Below, piece after piece: positions 43,501-51,844 of a stretch of 64,000 bases of DNA. Origin of the DNA: Ameyamaea chiangmaiensis (GTDB lineage Bacteria > Pseudomonadota > Alphaproteobacteria > Acetobacterales > Acetobacteraceae); contig NZ_BAPT01000006.1 of NCBI RefSeq assembly GCF_025995235.1, positions 1-64,000 of the forward strand, given 5' to 3'. The position numbers and the translations under genes are program-made. How positions within the stretch are numbered: the stretch's first letter is position 1; each line of letters starts with the position of its first letter. A model generated the notes under the pieces. It was not told the origin of the DNA. It saw only the letters and a program-made list of their open reading frames with translations, and searched no databases.

Positions 43501-46011
43501 ATGGCCTCTCGTTTTCGCCTGACCGCGCTGCTCGCCAGCACAACGATCGCCGGACTGATTGGTGCGGGCGCGCACGCGCAGACAACGACCCATAAGGCGG
43601 CGCACCGCGCCACCCGCACGACCCACGGCTCGACGGCCTCGAAGACCGCGGCCATCCCGGCGACGACGGTGGCGACGCCCGCCCCGGTCGTCACCGCCCG
43701 GCCCGCCGTGGTCGCCGCTCCTGCGGCCGTCTCCGCCGCGCCGGAGCCCGAAGTGGTAAACGTCACGGGCCGCACCGCGCTGACCCGCTCGCCGGGCGCC
43801 GGCCTGATGCGCGTCGAGACGGCCCCCAAGGCCGTGCAGACCATCACGCGCGACTTCATTTCCAAGCAGTCGCCGACGACCAACATCCAGCAGATCCTGA
43901 AGATGCTGCCGTCCGCCAACGTGCTGGACCAGGACTCCTTCGGCCTGTATTCGGGTTCGACCTACGTGCGCGGACTGGACCAGAGCAACATCGGCTGGAC
44001 GCTGGACGGGATGCCGTTGAACGACATCGGCGGCGGCCAGTTCTATTCGAACGAAGTGCTGGAAGCTGAAGACCTCGAGACGGTGTCGCTCGAACCCGGC
44101 TCGGTCAATCTTGACAGCCCGATCGTCAGCGGCGCCGGCGGCCTGGTCTCCGCCACGATGAGCAACCCGTCGCACAAGATGGGCGGCCTGCTCGATATCT
44201 CGTTCGGCTCCTTCGACGCGACGCGTGAATTCCTGCGCCTGAACTCGGGCGATATCGGCAATAGCGGCATGCGCTTCATGTTCGCGTTCAGCCACACCAA
44301 GGCCAACAACTATCGTGGTCCCGGCCAGGCCGAGAAGTTCCACTACGACTTCAAGCTCGTGAAGGACTTCGAGAACGGCAGCCATACCGGCCTGACGGTT
44401 TCATACAACGATCAGGTCAACGACTCCTACCTGAACCCGAGCCTCACCCAGTACCGCGCCAAGGGCTACAGCAACAACTACGACGCCAATTACACTGGCG
44501 TGGCCGACACCAACTATTACCGCCTGCACGTCAATCCGTTCCGCAACGTCGTTGCGATCGTGCCGTCGCACATCGTCGTGACGCCGCGTTTCTCGATCGA
44601 CGACACGGCGTATTTCTGGCACGGCATCGGCAATGGCACGGGTGCCGCGACCATGACCGAAGGCAGCACCTATTACGGCGGCTCCTACGTGCCGATCGAC
44701 CTGAACGGCGACGGTCGCGTCACGCCGGGCACGAAATATCTGGCCCTGACGCCGTCGAACCAGGAACAGTTCCGCCCCGGTAATACGCTGAAGTTCAACT
44801 ACCAGCTCGGCAGCCATCATCACCTGACGGCCGGCTGGTGGTATGAATACGCCAACCTTTTGCAGTTCTCGCCCGTCGGCGCGGTGGATCAGGCAACGGG
44901 CCAGCCATATAACGTGTGGGGCACGAACGCGCTGGTCCAGATGCCGAACGGGCAGCCGTACTACACGCGCAACTTCCTGAGCCTGTCGCAGGTCAACATG
45001 CTGTTCATTGGCGACAGCATGGACTACTTCAACCACAGGCTACACGTCGACCTCGGCTTCAAGGAAGCCATGATGACCCGGCGCGTCTATAACTACATGC
45101 CCGGCCCCGGTGGCACCTATAACCGTAACCTGCATGTGGCCGAGCCGCTGCCGCAGGTTGGCATCGCGTGGAACTTCAACCGCCACCACCAGATTTATGT
45201 CGATGGCGCCACCAACTTCAAGGTTCCGTCGAACACCTCACTGGTCGATTACTACTCCTCGACGTCCCGCGCCAGGACGCAGGTCGGCGGCAACTCCGCG
45301 ACGCAGTACACGATCTCCGAAGAAATCGGCTACCGCTATAACGGCGATGTCGTGGTCGGCAGTGTCTCGTTCTTCAACTACAACATGACCAACCGCCTGC
45401 TGACGCTGACACAGTATGACGGCGCCGGTGGCGCGAGCTACAGCCAGACGGTCAATGCCGGCGGCCAGACGTCACGCGGCGTCGACGTTCAGGTGGCGAC
45501 CCGTCCGATCTGGTTCCACCTGCGCCCCTATGCGACGTTCGAGTATCTGAGCGCGAAGATCGACAACAACATCGCGACCACCGGCACGCTGAACGGCAAG
45601 ACGATAAACGACCTGCTGCCGACGGCGGGCAAGACGCAGATCAACAGCCCGAAGGTCATGGCGGCGCTTGGTCTGGACTACGACGATGGTCACCTGTTCA
45701 TCGGCGGCCAGCTGAAGTATGTCGGCAAGCAGTACTCCACGCTGATGAACGACAACGCCATCCCGCAGTATCTGACCAACTCGGTCAATATCGGCTATCG
45801 CTTCGGCAACCTCGGCTTCATGAAGTCGCCGCAGATCCAGCTCAACATGTCCAACCTGACGAACGCCAAGTTCCGCAGCGGCGTCTACACCTTCCAGAAC
45901 AACGCCAATGCGGTGCGCGGCGTGTATGGCAGCTCGATCTCAGGCAGTGCGCCGGTCTACTACCTCCAGACCCCGTTCACGGCGGTGGTGACGCTGTCGA
46001 CCGGTTTCTGA
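43501..46011 (+). CDS. TonB-dependent outer membrane receptor
   Basis: 836 aa from ATG 43501. The frame opens 8 codons earlier at a TTG, but the signal peptide MASRFRLTALLASTTIAGLI...AHAQ begins here and AAGG lies upstream. After an Ala/Thr/Pro-rich linker comes a TonB-box-like EPEVVNVTGR, the plug domain (QQILKMLPSANVLDQDSFGL, STYVRGLDQSNIGWTLDGMP, GAGGLVSATMSNPSHKMGGL), then a barrel rich in Tyr, Asn and Gly. It closes with TAVVTLSTGF, with C-terminal Phe. No STN domain is present. An EF-hand-like loop, DLNGDGRVTPG, lies in an extracellular loop and may bind Ca2+. It is monocistronic, bounded by an intrinsic terminator. It is only distantly similar to the receptor encoded at 3840-6347. Ligand unknown. 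Confidence 0.93.
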   Translation: MASRFRLTALLASTTIAGLIGAGAHAQTTTHKAAHRATRTTHGSTASKTAAIPATTVATPAPVVTARPAVVAAPAAVSAAPEPEVVNVTGRTALTRSPGAGLMRVETAPKAVQTITRDFISKQSPTTNIQQILKMLPSANVLDQDSFGLYSGSTYVRGLDQSNIGWTLDGMPLNDIGGGQFYSNEVLEAEDLETVSLEPGSVNLDSPIVSGAGGLVSATMSNPSHKMGGLLDISFGSFDATREFLRLNSGDIGNSGMRFMFAFSHTKANNYRGPGQAEKFHYDFKLVKDFENGSHTGLTVSYNDQVNDSYLNPSLTQYRAKGYSNNYDANYTGVADTNYYRLHVNPFRNVVAIVPSHIVVTPRFSIDDTAYFWHGIGNGTGAATMTEGSTYYGGSYVPIDLNGDGRVTPGTKYLALTPSNQEQFRPGNTLKFNYQLGSHHHLTAGWWYEYANLLQFSPVGAVDQATGQPYNVWGTNALVQMPNGQPYYTRNFLSLSQVNMLFIGDSMDYFNHRLHVDLGFKEAMMTRRVYNYMPGPGGTYNRNLHVAEPLPQVGIAWNFNRHHQIYVDGATNFKVPSNTSLVDYYSSTSRARTQVGGNSATQYTISEEIGYRYNGDVVVGSVSFFNYNMTNRLLTLTQYDGAGGASYSQTVNAGGQTSRGVDVQVATRPIWFHLRPYATFEYLSAKIDNNIATTGTLNGKTINDLLPTAGKTQINSPKVMAALGLDYDDGHLFIGGQLKYVGKQYSTLMNDNAIPQYLTNSVNIGYRFGNLGFMKSPQIQLNMSNLTNAKFRSGVYTFQNNANAVRGVYGSSISGSAPVYYLQTPFTAVVTLSTGF

Positions 46012-46041
46012 TCGATCAACCGACCGCACCGAAACGGACAG

Positions 46042-46070
46042 GGCGACGCTTTCGGGCGTCGCCTTTTTTT
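46042..46070 (+). terminator. intrinsic terminator of TonB receptor gene
   Basis: GGCGACGC (46042-46049), loop TTTCGG, GCGTCGCC (46056-46063), then seven T (46064-46070). A classical rho-independent terminator 30 nt after the receptor stop. Confidence 0.95.
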
Positions 46071-46121
46071 ATTCCGCGATCAGGACGCCAAAAGCAGCCC
46101 GGATCTCGGTCGCCGCTCCAT

Positions 46122-46147
46122 AACCTGACCCAAAGGTCAGGTTTTTT
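46122..46147 (+). terminator. second intrinsic terminator or attenuator before preT
   Basis: AACCTGACC (46122-46130), loop CAAA, GGTCAGGTT (46135-46143), then T-tract to 46147. It lies 51 nt after the first terminator with no gene between and about 78 nt before the preT start. It may be a back-up terminator, the end of a very short RNA started between the two, or an attenuator of preT-preA. Confidence 0.85.
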
Positions 46148-46224
46148 GTTGCGATCCGGCAAAAGAGTCTGCCACAGTGGCAACGACCCGATGCTTCCTG
46201 TCGCGGAGACCCCGACACGTGACC

Positions 46225-47571
46225 ATGCAACCCGACATCGCCCCCGGACGCCTGTCCGTAGACACCTTGTGCCGCCACTTCTCCGATGCCCACCCGCCGC
46301 TGACAGGGTCGCAGGCCGTCGTCGAAGCCGAACGCTGCTTCTTCTGCTACGACGCCCCCTGCATCGAGGCCTGCCCGACCGGCATCGACATCCCTGGCTT
46401 CATCAAGAAGATCCAGTCCGGCAACCTTGCCGGGTCGGCACGCACCATCCTCAGCTCCAACATCCTCGGCGGCTCCTGCGCGCGGGTGTGCCCGACCGAT
46501 ATCCTGTGCGAGGGGGCGTGCGTGCACGTCGCGGCGGGCGATCCGCCGGTCGCCATCGGCGCGCTGCAACGCCACGCCACCGACTGGCAGATGCAACAGG
46601 CCACCCACCCGTTCACCCGCGCGGCGCCCACCGGCCGTCGGATCGCCGTGGTCGGCGCCGGGCCGGCCGGACTGGCCTGCGCCCACCGCCTGGCCATGAA
46701 GGGCCATGACGTCACGATCTACGACGCGCAGGACAAGGCCGGGGGCCTGAACGAATACGGTGTGGCGGCCTACAAGCTCGCGGATGACTTCGCACAGCAC
46801 GAGATCGCGTTCGTGGAGCAGATCGGAGGCATCACCGTCCAGCCCGGACACAAACTGGGCCGCGATATGACCGTGGCCTCGCTGACGGCTGCCTTCGACG
46901 CCGTGTTTCTGGCCTTCGGGCAATCGGGCGTGCGTGCGCTGGCGCTGGACAACGAGGGGCTGCCCGGCGTGCTTAACGCGGTGGACTTCATCGGCCAGAT
47001 CCGTCGCTCCCCCACCAAGGCGGACGTGCCGGTCGGCCGACGCGTCGTGGTGATCGGCGGCGGTAACACCGCGATCGACGCGGCCGTGCAGGCCAAGCGG
47101 TTGGGGGCGGAGACCGTCACCCTGCTCTATCGTCGCGGCACGGAGACGATGTCGGCCACCGTCGAGGAACAGACCTGGGCGCGGAACAACGACGTTCTGA
47201 TCCGCACCTGGGCCGCGCCCACGGCCCTGACGGCGACGCCCGACGGTGCGGTGGCCGTCACCTTCACCCGCGGCCGCGCCGTCGATGGCCGCCCGGTCTA
47301 TGACGGTGCCCCGTTTGTGCTGGAGGCCGACATGGTGCTGAAAGCGGTGGGACAGCTGGTGATGGACGAGCCCGCCCAGATCGGTGGCCCGGCGATCCGG
47401 ACCGAGGGCGGCCGGATCGCCGTCGATGCCTTCGGCCGTACGTCCGAACCGCGCGTCTATGCCGGTGGTGACTGCACGGCGGGCGAGGATCTGACCGTCG
47501 CCGCCGTACGCGATGGACGCAATGCCGCCGAGACGATCCATGCCGATCTGTCCGCGGTGAAGGAGAACTGA
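46225..47571 (+). CDS. preT: dihydropyrimidine dehydrogenase (NAD+) subunit PreT
   Basis: 448 aa from ATG 46225; a GTG two codons upstream is possible. It passes electrons from NADH through Fe-S and FAD to PreA, which reduces uracil and thymine. The N-terminal 4Fe-4S region is ERCFFCYDAPCIEACPTGID with GGSCARVCPTDILCEGAC, as in glutamate synthase small subunits. The FAD Rossmann motif is AVVGAGPAGLACAHRLAMKG and the NAD one is VVIGGGNTAIDAAVQAKRLG. The C-terminal YAGGDCTAGEDLTVAAV closes the flavin site. It stops 2 nt before preA, so the subunits are co-expressed. Confidence 0.92.
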   Translation: MQPDIAPGRLSVDTLCRHFSDAHPPLTGSQAVVEAERCFFCYDAPCIEACPTGIDIPGFIKKIQSGNLAGSARTILSSNILGGSCARVCPTDILCEGACVHVAAGDPPVAIGALQRHATDWQMQQATHPFTRAAPTGRRIAVVGAGPAGLACAHRLAMKGHDVTIYDAQDKAGGLNEYGVAAYKLADDFAQHEIAFVEQIGGITVQPGHKLGRDMTVASLTAAFDAVFLAFGQSGVRALALDNEGLPGVLNAVDFIGQIRRSPTKADVPVGRRVVVIGGGNTAIDAAVQAKRLGAETVTLLYRRGTETMSATVEEQTWARNNDVLIRTWAAPTALTATPDGAVAVTFTRGRAVDGRPVYDGAPFVLEADMVLKAVGQLVMDEPAQIGGPAIRTEGGRIAVDAFGRTSEPRVYAGGDCTAGEDLTVAAVRDGRNAAETIHADLSAVKEN

Positions 47572-47573
47572 TC

Positions 47574-48854
47574 ATGGCCGACCTGCGCACCAATCTGGCC
47601 GGCATCCGCTCGCCCAATCCGTTCTGGCTGGCGTCCGCCCCGCCCACCGATAAGGAATATAACGTCCGCCGCGCGCTTGAGGCCGGCTGGGGCGGGGTGG
47701 TGTGGAAGACGCTGGGCGAGGATCCGCCCGTCGTCAACGTCAGCAGCCGCTACGGCGCGTTCAACCACAACGGCGACCGGCTGGTCGGGCTGAACAATAT
47801 CGAGCTGATCACCGACCGCCCGCTGGCGGTGAATCTGGCCGAGATCAAGGCCGTCAAGCGCGACTACCCCGACCGGGCGATCGTCGTCAGCCTGATGGTG
47901 CCGTGCGAGGAGGAAAGCTGGAAGCGCATCCTGCCTCTCGTCGAGGAGACGGGCGCGGACGGGGTTGAGCTGAATTTCGGCTGTCCGCATGGCATGTCCG
48001 AGCGCAACATGGGCTCCGCCGTCGGTCAGGTGCCCGAATATGTCGAGATGGTCACGCGCTGGGTCAAGCAGAACACCCGCATGCCGACCATCGTCAAGCT
48101 GACCCCCAACATCACCAATATCCTGATGCCCGCCCGCGCCGCCCTGCGCGGGGGCGCGGACGCCGTGTCGCTGATCAATACGATTCAGTCGGTCGTCGCG
48201 GTCGATCTGGACGCGATGGCGCCGATGCCGGTCGTGGGTGGTCTGGGAACGCATGGCGGCTATTGCGGGCCGGCGGTCAAGCCGATCGCACTGCGGATGC
48301 TGGGCGAGATCGCCCGTACGCCCGACACGTCAGTCCTGCCGATTTCGGGCATCGGCGGCATCTCCAACTGGCGGGATGCGGCGGAATTCCTGGTGATGGG
48401 GGCAAGCGCGCTTCAGGTCTGCACAGCCGCGATGCATTACGGCTTTCGTATCGTCGAGGACATGATCGACGGTCTGTCGAACTGGATGGATGACAAGGGT
48501 TTTGCGACCCTCCCCGACGTCACGGGCCGCGCCGTGCCGAATTTCGTCAACTGGAACCAGTTGAACCTGAACTTCAAGACGATCGCCCGCATCGATCAGG
48601 ATGCGTGCGTGAAATGCGGCCTGTGCCATATCGCCTGCGAGGACACCTCGCATCAGGCGATCGCCAAGACCACGGTCGGCAACCAGCGCCGGTATGAGGT
48701 GATCGACGAGGAATGCGTGGGGTGCAATCTGTGCGCCCATGTCTGCCCGATCGATGACTGCATCACCATGGAGCCGCAGCCGGTCGACAGCGTGCTGACA
48801 TGGCCACAGCACCCCAACAACCCCAACCGCGTAGTGGTGCCGGAGGCCGGCTGA
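47574..48854 (+). CDS. preA: dihydropyrimidine dehydrogenase catalytic subunit PreA
   Basis: 426 aa. The FMN barrel reduces uracil or thymine to the dihydro form, the first step of reductive pyrimidine breakdown. It begins DLRTNLAGIRSPNPFWLASA and has VELNFGCPHGMSERNMGSAV and PVVGGLGTHGGYCGPAVKPI, the substrate and FMN site. The C-terminus carries two 4Fe-4S motifs, CVKCGLCHIAC and CVGCNLCAHVCPIDDC. These match the bacterial PreA/DPYD arrangement rather than a plain dihydroorotate dehydrogenase. Later genes of the pathway (hydropyrimidinase, ureidopropionase) are not beside it in this window. A GC-rich hairpin follows. Confidence 0.95.
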   Translation: MADLRTNLAGIRSPNPFWLASAPPTDKEYNVRRALEAGWGGVVWKTLGEDPPVVNVSSRYGAFNHNGDRLVGLNNIELITDRPLAVNLAEIKAVKRDYPDRAIVVSLMVPCEEESWKRILPLVEETGADGVELNFGCPHGMSERNMGSAVGQVPEYVEMVTRWVKQNTRMPTIVKLTPNITNILMPARAALRGGADAVSLINTIQSVVAVDLDAMAPMPVVGGLGTHGGYCGPAVKPIALRMLGEIARTPDTSVLPISGIGGISNWRDAAEFLVMGASALQVCTAAMHYGFRIVEDMIDGLSNWMDDKGFATLPDVTGRAVPNFVNWNQLNLNFKTIARIDQDACVKCGLCHIACEDTSHQAIAKTTVGNQRRYEVIDEECVGCNLCAHVCPIDDCITMEPQPVDSVLTWPQHPNNPNRVVVPEAG

Positions 48855-48863
48855 ACCGCGCCG

Positions 48864-48897
48864 CGCCCCGGACGGCCCTTGACGGCCGGCCGGGGCG
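48864..48897 (+). terminator. GC-rich hairpin after preA
   Basis: CGCCCCGG (48864-48871) pairs with CCGGGGCG (48890-48897) around an 18-nt loop that can itself pair partly (ACGGCC/GGCC). It lies 10 nt after the preA stop and has no U-tract, so it is only a possible terminator. Confidence 0.45.
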
Positions 48898-48933
48898 GCC
48901 TGCCATAGTGTCCGGGTCCCGCCCGTGCACAGG

Positions 48934-50997
48934 ATGCCGCTCTTGTCCGTCAACCCGTCGTCCCGCCGCGCTTTTCTCCGTTTCATGGCGGCCGCCGCGG
49001 CCACGGCGTCCGGCGTGGTGCCTGAAAACGTGCGTCGGGCGCTGGCCGTACCGGCGCACCGCGTCACCGGCACAATCATGGATGTCGAACATGTGGTGAT
49101 CCTGATGCAGGAGAACCGCTCCTTCGACCATTATTTCGGCACGCTGCGCGGCGTGCGCGGCTATGGCGATCCGCGCGCCGCCCCCCTGCCGCACGGCGAT
49201 ACGGTGTTCGCCCAGCCGAACCCCAAAGGGGGGACGGTGCTGCCGTTTCGTCTGAACACACAGACGACCAGCGCCGAATGTCTGCCGAGCCTCGACCATA
49301 GCTGGAAGGGCACGCAGACCGAGTGGAACAACTGGGACGTCTGGATCAAGCACAAGACGGCCATGACGATGGGGTATTTCACCCGCAACGACACGCCGTA
49401 CTACCATGCGCTGGCCGACGCCTTTACGATCTGCGACGCCTATCATTGCTCCATTTTCGGGCCGACGAACCCCAACCGGCTGTATTTCTTTTCCGGCACC
49501 AGCGGTCTGGCCGTGGACGATTTCGGGCGACAGGTCACGATCAATGTCGACGACGGCAACGTCACCGCCGACATGGCGCTGGACCATCCGGCGTTCCCCG
49601 GGTTTACGTGGCAGACCTATGGCGATGCGCTGATGGCCCACGGCGTGGACTGGAAAGTCTATCAGGAACGCGACAACTTCACCGACAACCCCCTCGCCTC
49701 GTTCGCGCAGTTCCGCAACCTCGATCCGAATTCCGCGCGCTACAGGGCGGCACGGGCGATCGTGCCGGGCTCCACCCCCGCCACGATGGAGAATTCGGAG
49801 GCGCGCTACCTGCTGGCAGCCTTTGAACACGACGTGCGCCACGGCACCCTGCCGCCCGTCTCATGGATCGTGCCGCCGCAGGCACTGAGCGAACATCCCG
49901 ACGCGCCACCGGGCTATGGCGAGTTCCTGGTTTCCCGGATCATGGACATCTTCGTCCGCCATCCGGAGGTGTGGGCCAAGACGGTATTCATTCTCAACTA
50001 TGATGAGAATGACGGCTTCTTTGATCATGTCCCACCCCCCGTTCCCGCCCTCGACCCCGCGCAGGGCGTCAGCACGGTCGCCACAACGGGGGAGGATTTC
50101 CATGGCGTGCCGGTGGGTCTTGGCCCGCGCGTGCCGATGATCGTCATCTCGCCGTGGAGCACGGGTGGCTGGGTCAATTCGGAACTGTTCGACCACACAT
50201 CGGTGCTGCGCTTTCTGGAAAAACGTTTCGGCGTTCCCGCCCCCCATGTCACTCCATGGCGACGGGCCGTGACGGGCGATCTGACATCGGCATTCGACTT
50301 CACGCACAAGGCAGCGTCCTTTCCCGCCTCCCTGCCGAAAACGGACACAGTGCTGGCGGACACGCGACGGTCCTGCACGCTGATGCCTCCAACGCTGCCC
50401 GTCACGCAGGAACGCCCGGTGCAGGAGCCGGGTCAAAGGCCGGCGCGGCCGTTGGCTTACACCCTGCGCGCCGCCCTCGAACCCGCCGGGACGGGCGGGC
50501 GGGTCACGCTCGACAACGCAGGCGCCCTGGGCGCGACCTTTCTGGTGTTCAATGGGCAGCCCACCGGTCCGCTGCATGTAACGCTGGCCACGCACACCGC
50601 GACGACCCTGCCATTGGGCGACGATCGGGGGCAGGTGCATGGTCCCAACGGCTTCTGGTGCTCGCTGACGACGGGCGGTCACGCGCACTGGCCGCGCATC
50701 GCGACGGACATCGACGCGGCATCCGGTCGACTGCTGATCGCGCTTCACCCAACGTCCGAACACACCTGTGCGCTTACGCTGACCCAGCATGCCGCTTACG
50801 GGGGTGAGTCCCGGGCCATCACGCTGACGCCGGGAGCGGTACAGACGGTGGCATGGGATCTCGCGTCTTCCGACCACTGGTACGACGTTTCCGTCACCTC
50901 GTCCGACATGCCGGGCTTCGTCGTTCGGCTGGCGGGACATGTCGAGACGGGACGCGCCAGCCGAAGCGACCCGTTGCTTGGCGAACCTATGGCCTGA
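48934..50997 (+). CDS. Tat-exported phosphocholine-type phospholipase C
   Basis: About 687 aa from ATG 48934; GTG 48925 and TTG 48943 are also in frame. A twin-arginine leader (PSSRRAFLRFMAAAAATASG) predicts folded export by the Tat system. The phosphoesterase domain has HVVILMQENRSFDHYFGTLR, DAYHCSIFGPTNPNRLYFFS and NYDENDGFFDHVPPP, the metal and phosphate ligands of the PLC/AcpA superfamily. The C-terminal 250 residues contain two tandem beta domains typical of PlcH/PlcN (YTLRAALEPAGTGGRVTLDN, VTLDNAGALGATFLVFNG). It probably cleaves phosphatidylcholine or sphingomyelin to release phosphocholine. Acetic acid bacteria often have phosphatidylcholine, so it could remodel self or scavenge phosphate. 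It stands alone, followed by an AT-rich gap. Confidence 0.9.
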   Translation: MPLLSVNPSSRRAFLRFMAAAAATASGVVPENVRRALAVPAHRVTGTIMDVEHVVILMQENRSFDHYFGTLRGVRGYGDPRAAPLPHGDTVFAQPNPKGGTVLPFRLNTQTTSAECLPSLDHSWKGTQTEWNNWDVWIKHKTAMTMGYFTRNDTPYYHALADAFTICDAYHCSIFGPTNPNRLYFFSGTSGLAVDDFGRQVTINVDDGNVTADMALDHPAFPGFTWQTYGDALMAHGVDWKVYQERDNFTDNPLASFAQFRNLDPNSARYRAARAIVPGSTPATMENSEARYLLAAFEHDVRHGTLPPVSWIVPPQALSEHPDAPPGYGEFLVSRIMDIFVRHPEVWAKTVFILNYDENDGFFDHVPPPVPALDPAQGVSTVATTGEDFHGVPVGLGPRVPMIVISPWSTGGWVNSELFDHTSVLRFLEKRFGVPAPHVTPWRRAVTGDLTSAFDFTHKAASFPASLPKTDTVLADTRRSCTLMPPTLPVTQERPVQEPGQRPARPLAYTLRAALEPAGTGGRVTLDNAGALGATFLVFNGQPTGPLHVTLATHTATTLPLGDDRGQVHGPNGFWCSLTTGGHAHWPRIATDIDAASGRLLIALHPTSEHTCALTLTQHAAYGGESRAITLTPGAVQTVAWDLASSDHWYDVSVTSSDMPGFVVRLAGHVETGRASRSDPLLGEPMA

Positions 50998-51312
50998 CAG
51001 CCCGGCGGCAGATCCACACCGGATTGTCTTATGAAGGCACTATAGGACGTGTAATTATACCTCATGACAAAATACATTTCAGGAATATTTAAATATATAT
51101 TTATTACAGACAGCATAACTACCAGCGTACGTCAGGTTACACATCAGCGCCTGTAGGGCGTTTCTCTTTCGAACAAAAAATCGTTACCAGCCGCACCGGG
51201 CGATCGTCCGAAACATGTGCTATCGTCGTGCGTTCCGAGAGTGGTGGGACCACCTGCCACACCATTTGCCTGCGCCTGCGAGACGGCGCTGCTCCTGCAA
51301 GGAGAGAACGCC
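50998..51312. other. AT-rich intergenic region
   Basis: 315 nt without a supported gene. From about 51027 to 51120 the composition drops sharply compared with the GC-rich surroundings. Two overlapping palindromes occur there: ATATTTAAATAT (51085-51096) and AAATATATATTT (51091-51102). Short frames across it lack SD and codon bias. It may hold the promoter of the lipoprotein gene, a nucleoid-protein binding site or the scar of an old insertion. Confidence 0.55.
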
Positions 51313-51786
51313 ATGTCCCATCGCCAATTTCTACTGCTCCGGCTGTCTGCGTCCGGTGGGCTCCGCGCGCTTGCGGTCGTGCTTCCGCTCGTCGGGCTCG
51401 CGGCGTGCGCAAGCACCAGTTCGCTGGTGGCGCAGAAAGAGGACCACCTTGCCGCTGCCGGTTTCGTGGTGCGCCCGGCCAACACGCCCCAGCGTCAGGC
51501 GATGCTGAACCGCCTGCCGCCCCACCATTTCGTGCGGCGCGAACACGGTGACGCCATCCATTATGTCTACGCCGACCCGCTGGTGTGCGACTGCCTGTAT
51601 GTCGGCGACCAGAGCGCCTACCAGCGCTACCAGGCCTACGTGCAAGCGCAGAATCTTGCCGACGAACAGGAAATGACTGCCCAGACCTATCAGGACCAGC
51701 AGTGGAACTGGGATAACTGGGGACCCTGGGGGCCCGGTTTCGGCCCGATGGGCTTCGGTCCCGGCCCCTTCGGACCGGGATGGTAG
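51313..51786 (+). CDS. lipoprotein with Trp/Gly/Pro-rich C-terminus
   Basis: 157 aa from ATG 51313, with AAGGAGAG as a strong SD. The leader ends in the lipobox VGLAACAS, so Cys becomes the lipidated N-terminus. The middle part includes QKEDHLAAAGFVVRPANTPQ and FVRREHGDAIHYVYADPLVC, then DCLYVGDQSAYQRYQAYVQA. The last 30 residues alternate Trp, Gly, Pro, Phe and Met (WDNWGPWGPGFGPMGFGPGP). Similar lipoproteins appear in other acetic acid bacteria to my knowledge, but no function is known. It lies 58 nt upstream of the mannitol dehydrogenase gene and may share a transcript. Confidence 0.75.
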   Translation: MSHRQFLLLRLSASGGLRALAVVLPLVGLAACASTSSLVAQKEDHLAAAGFVVRPANTPQRQAMLNRLPPHHFVRREHGDAIHYVYADPLVCDCLYVGDQSAYQRYQAYVQAQNLADEQEMTAQTYQDQQWNWDNWGPWGPGFGPMGFGPGPFGPGW

Positions 51787-51844
51787 CAGCGATCACCGGA
51801 CACGCTACCCGGAGGAGACCTTACCCACATCGCAAGGAGCAGGC

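Noticed and set aside
46069..47541. 490-codon minus-strand frame opposite preT
   Set aside because: PreT is complete on the plus strand with all Fe-S and nucleotide motifs. The opposite frame has no recognisable domain or SD.
50796..51116. Minus-strand frame starting in the AT-rich gap
   Set aside because: Its N-terminal 40 codons come from the AT-rich spacer and the rest is antisense to the phospholipase gene. No SD.
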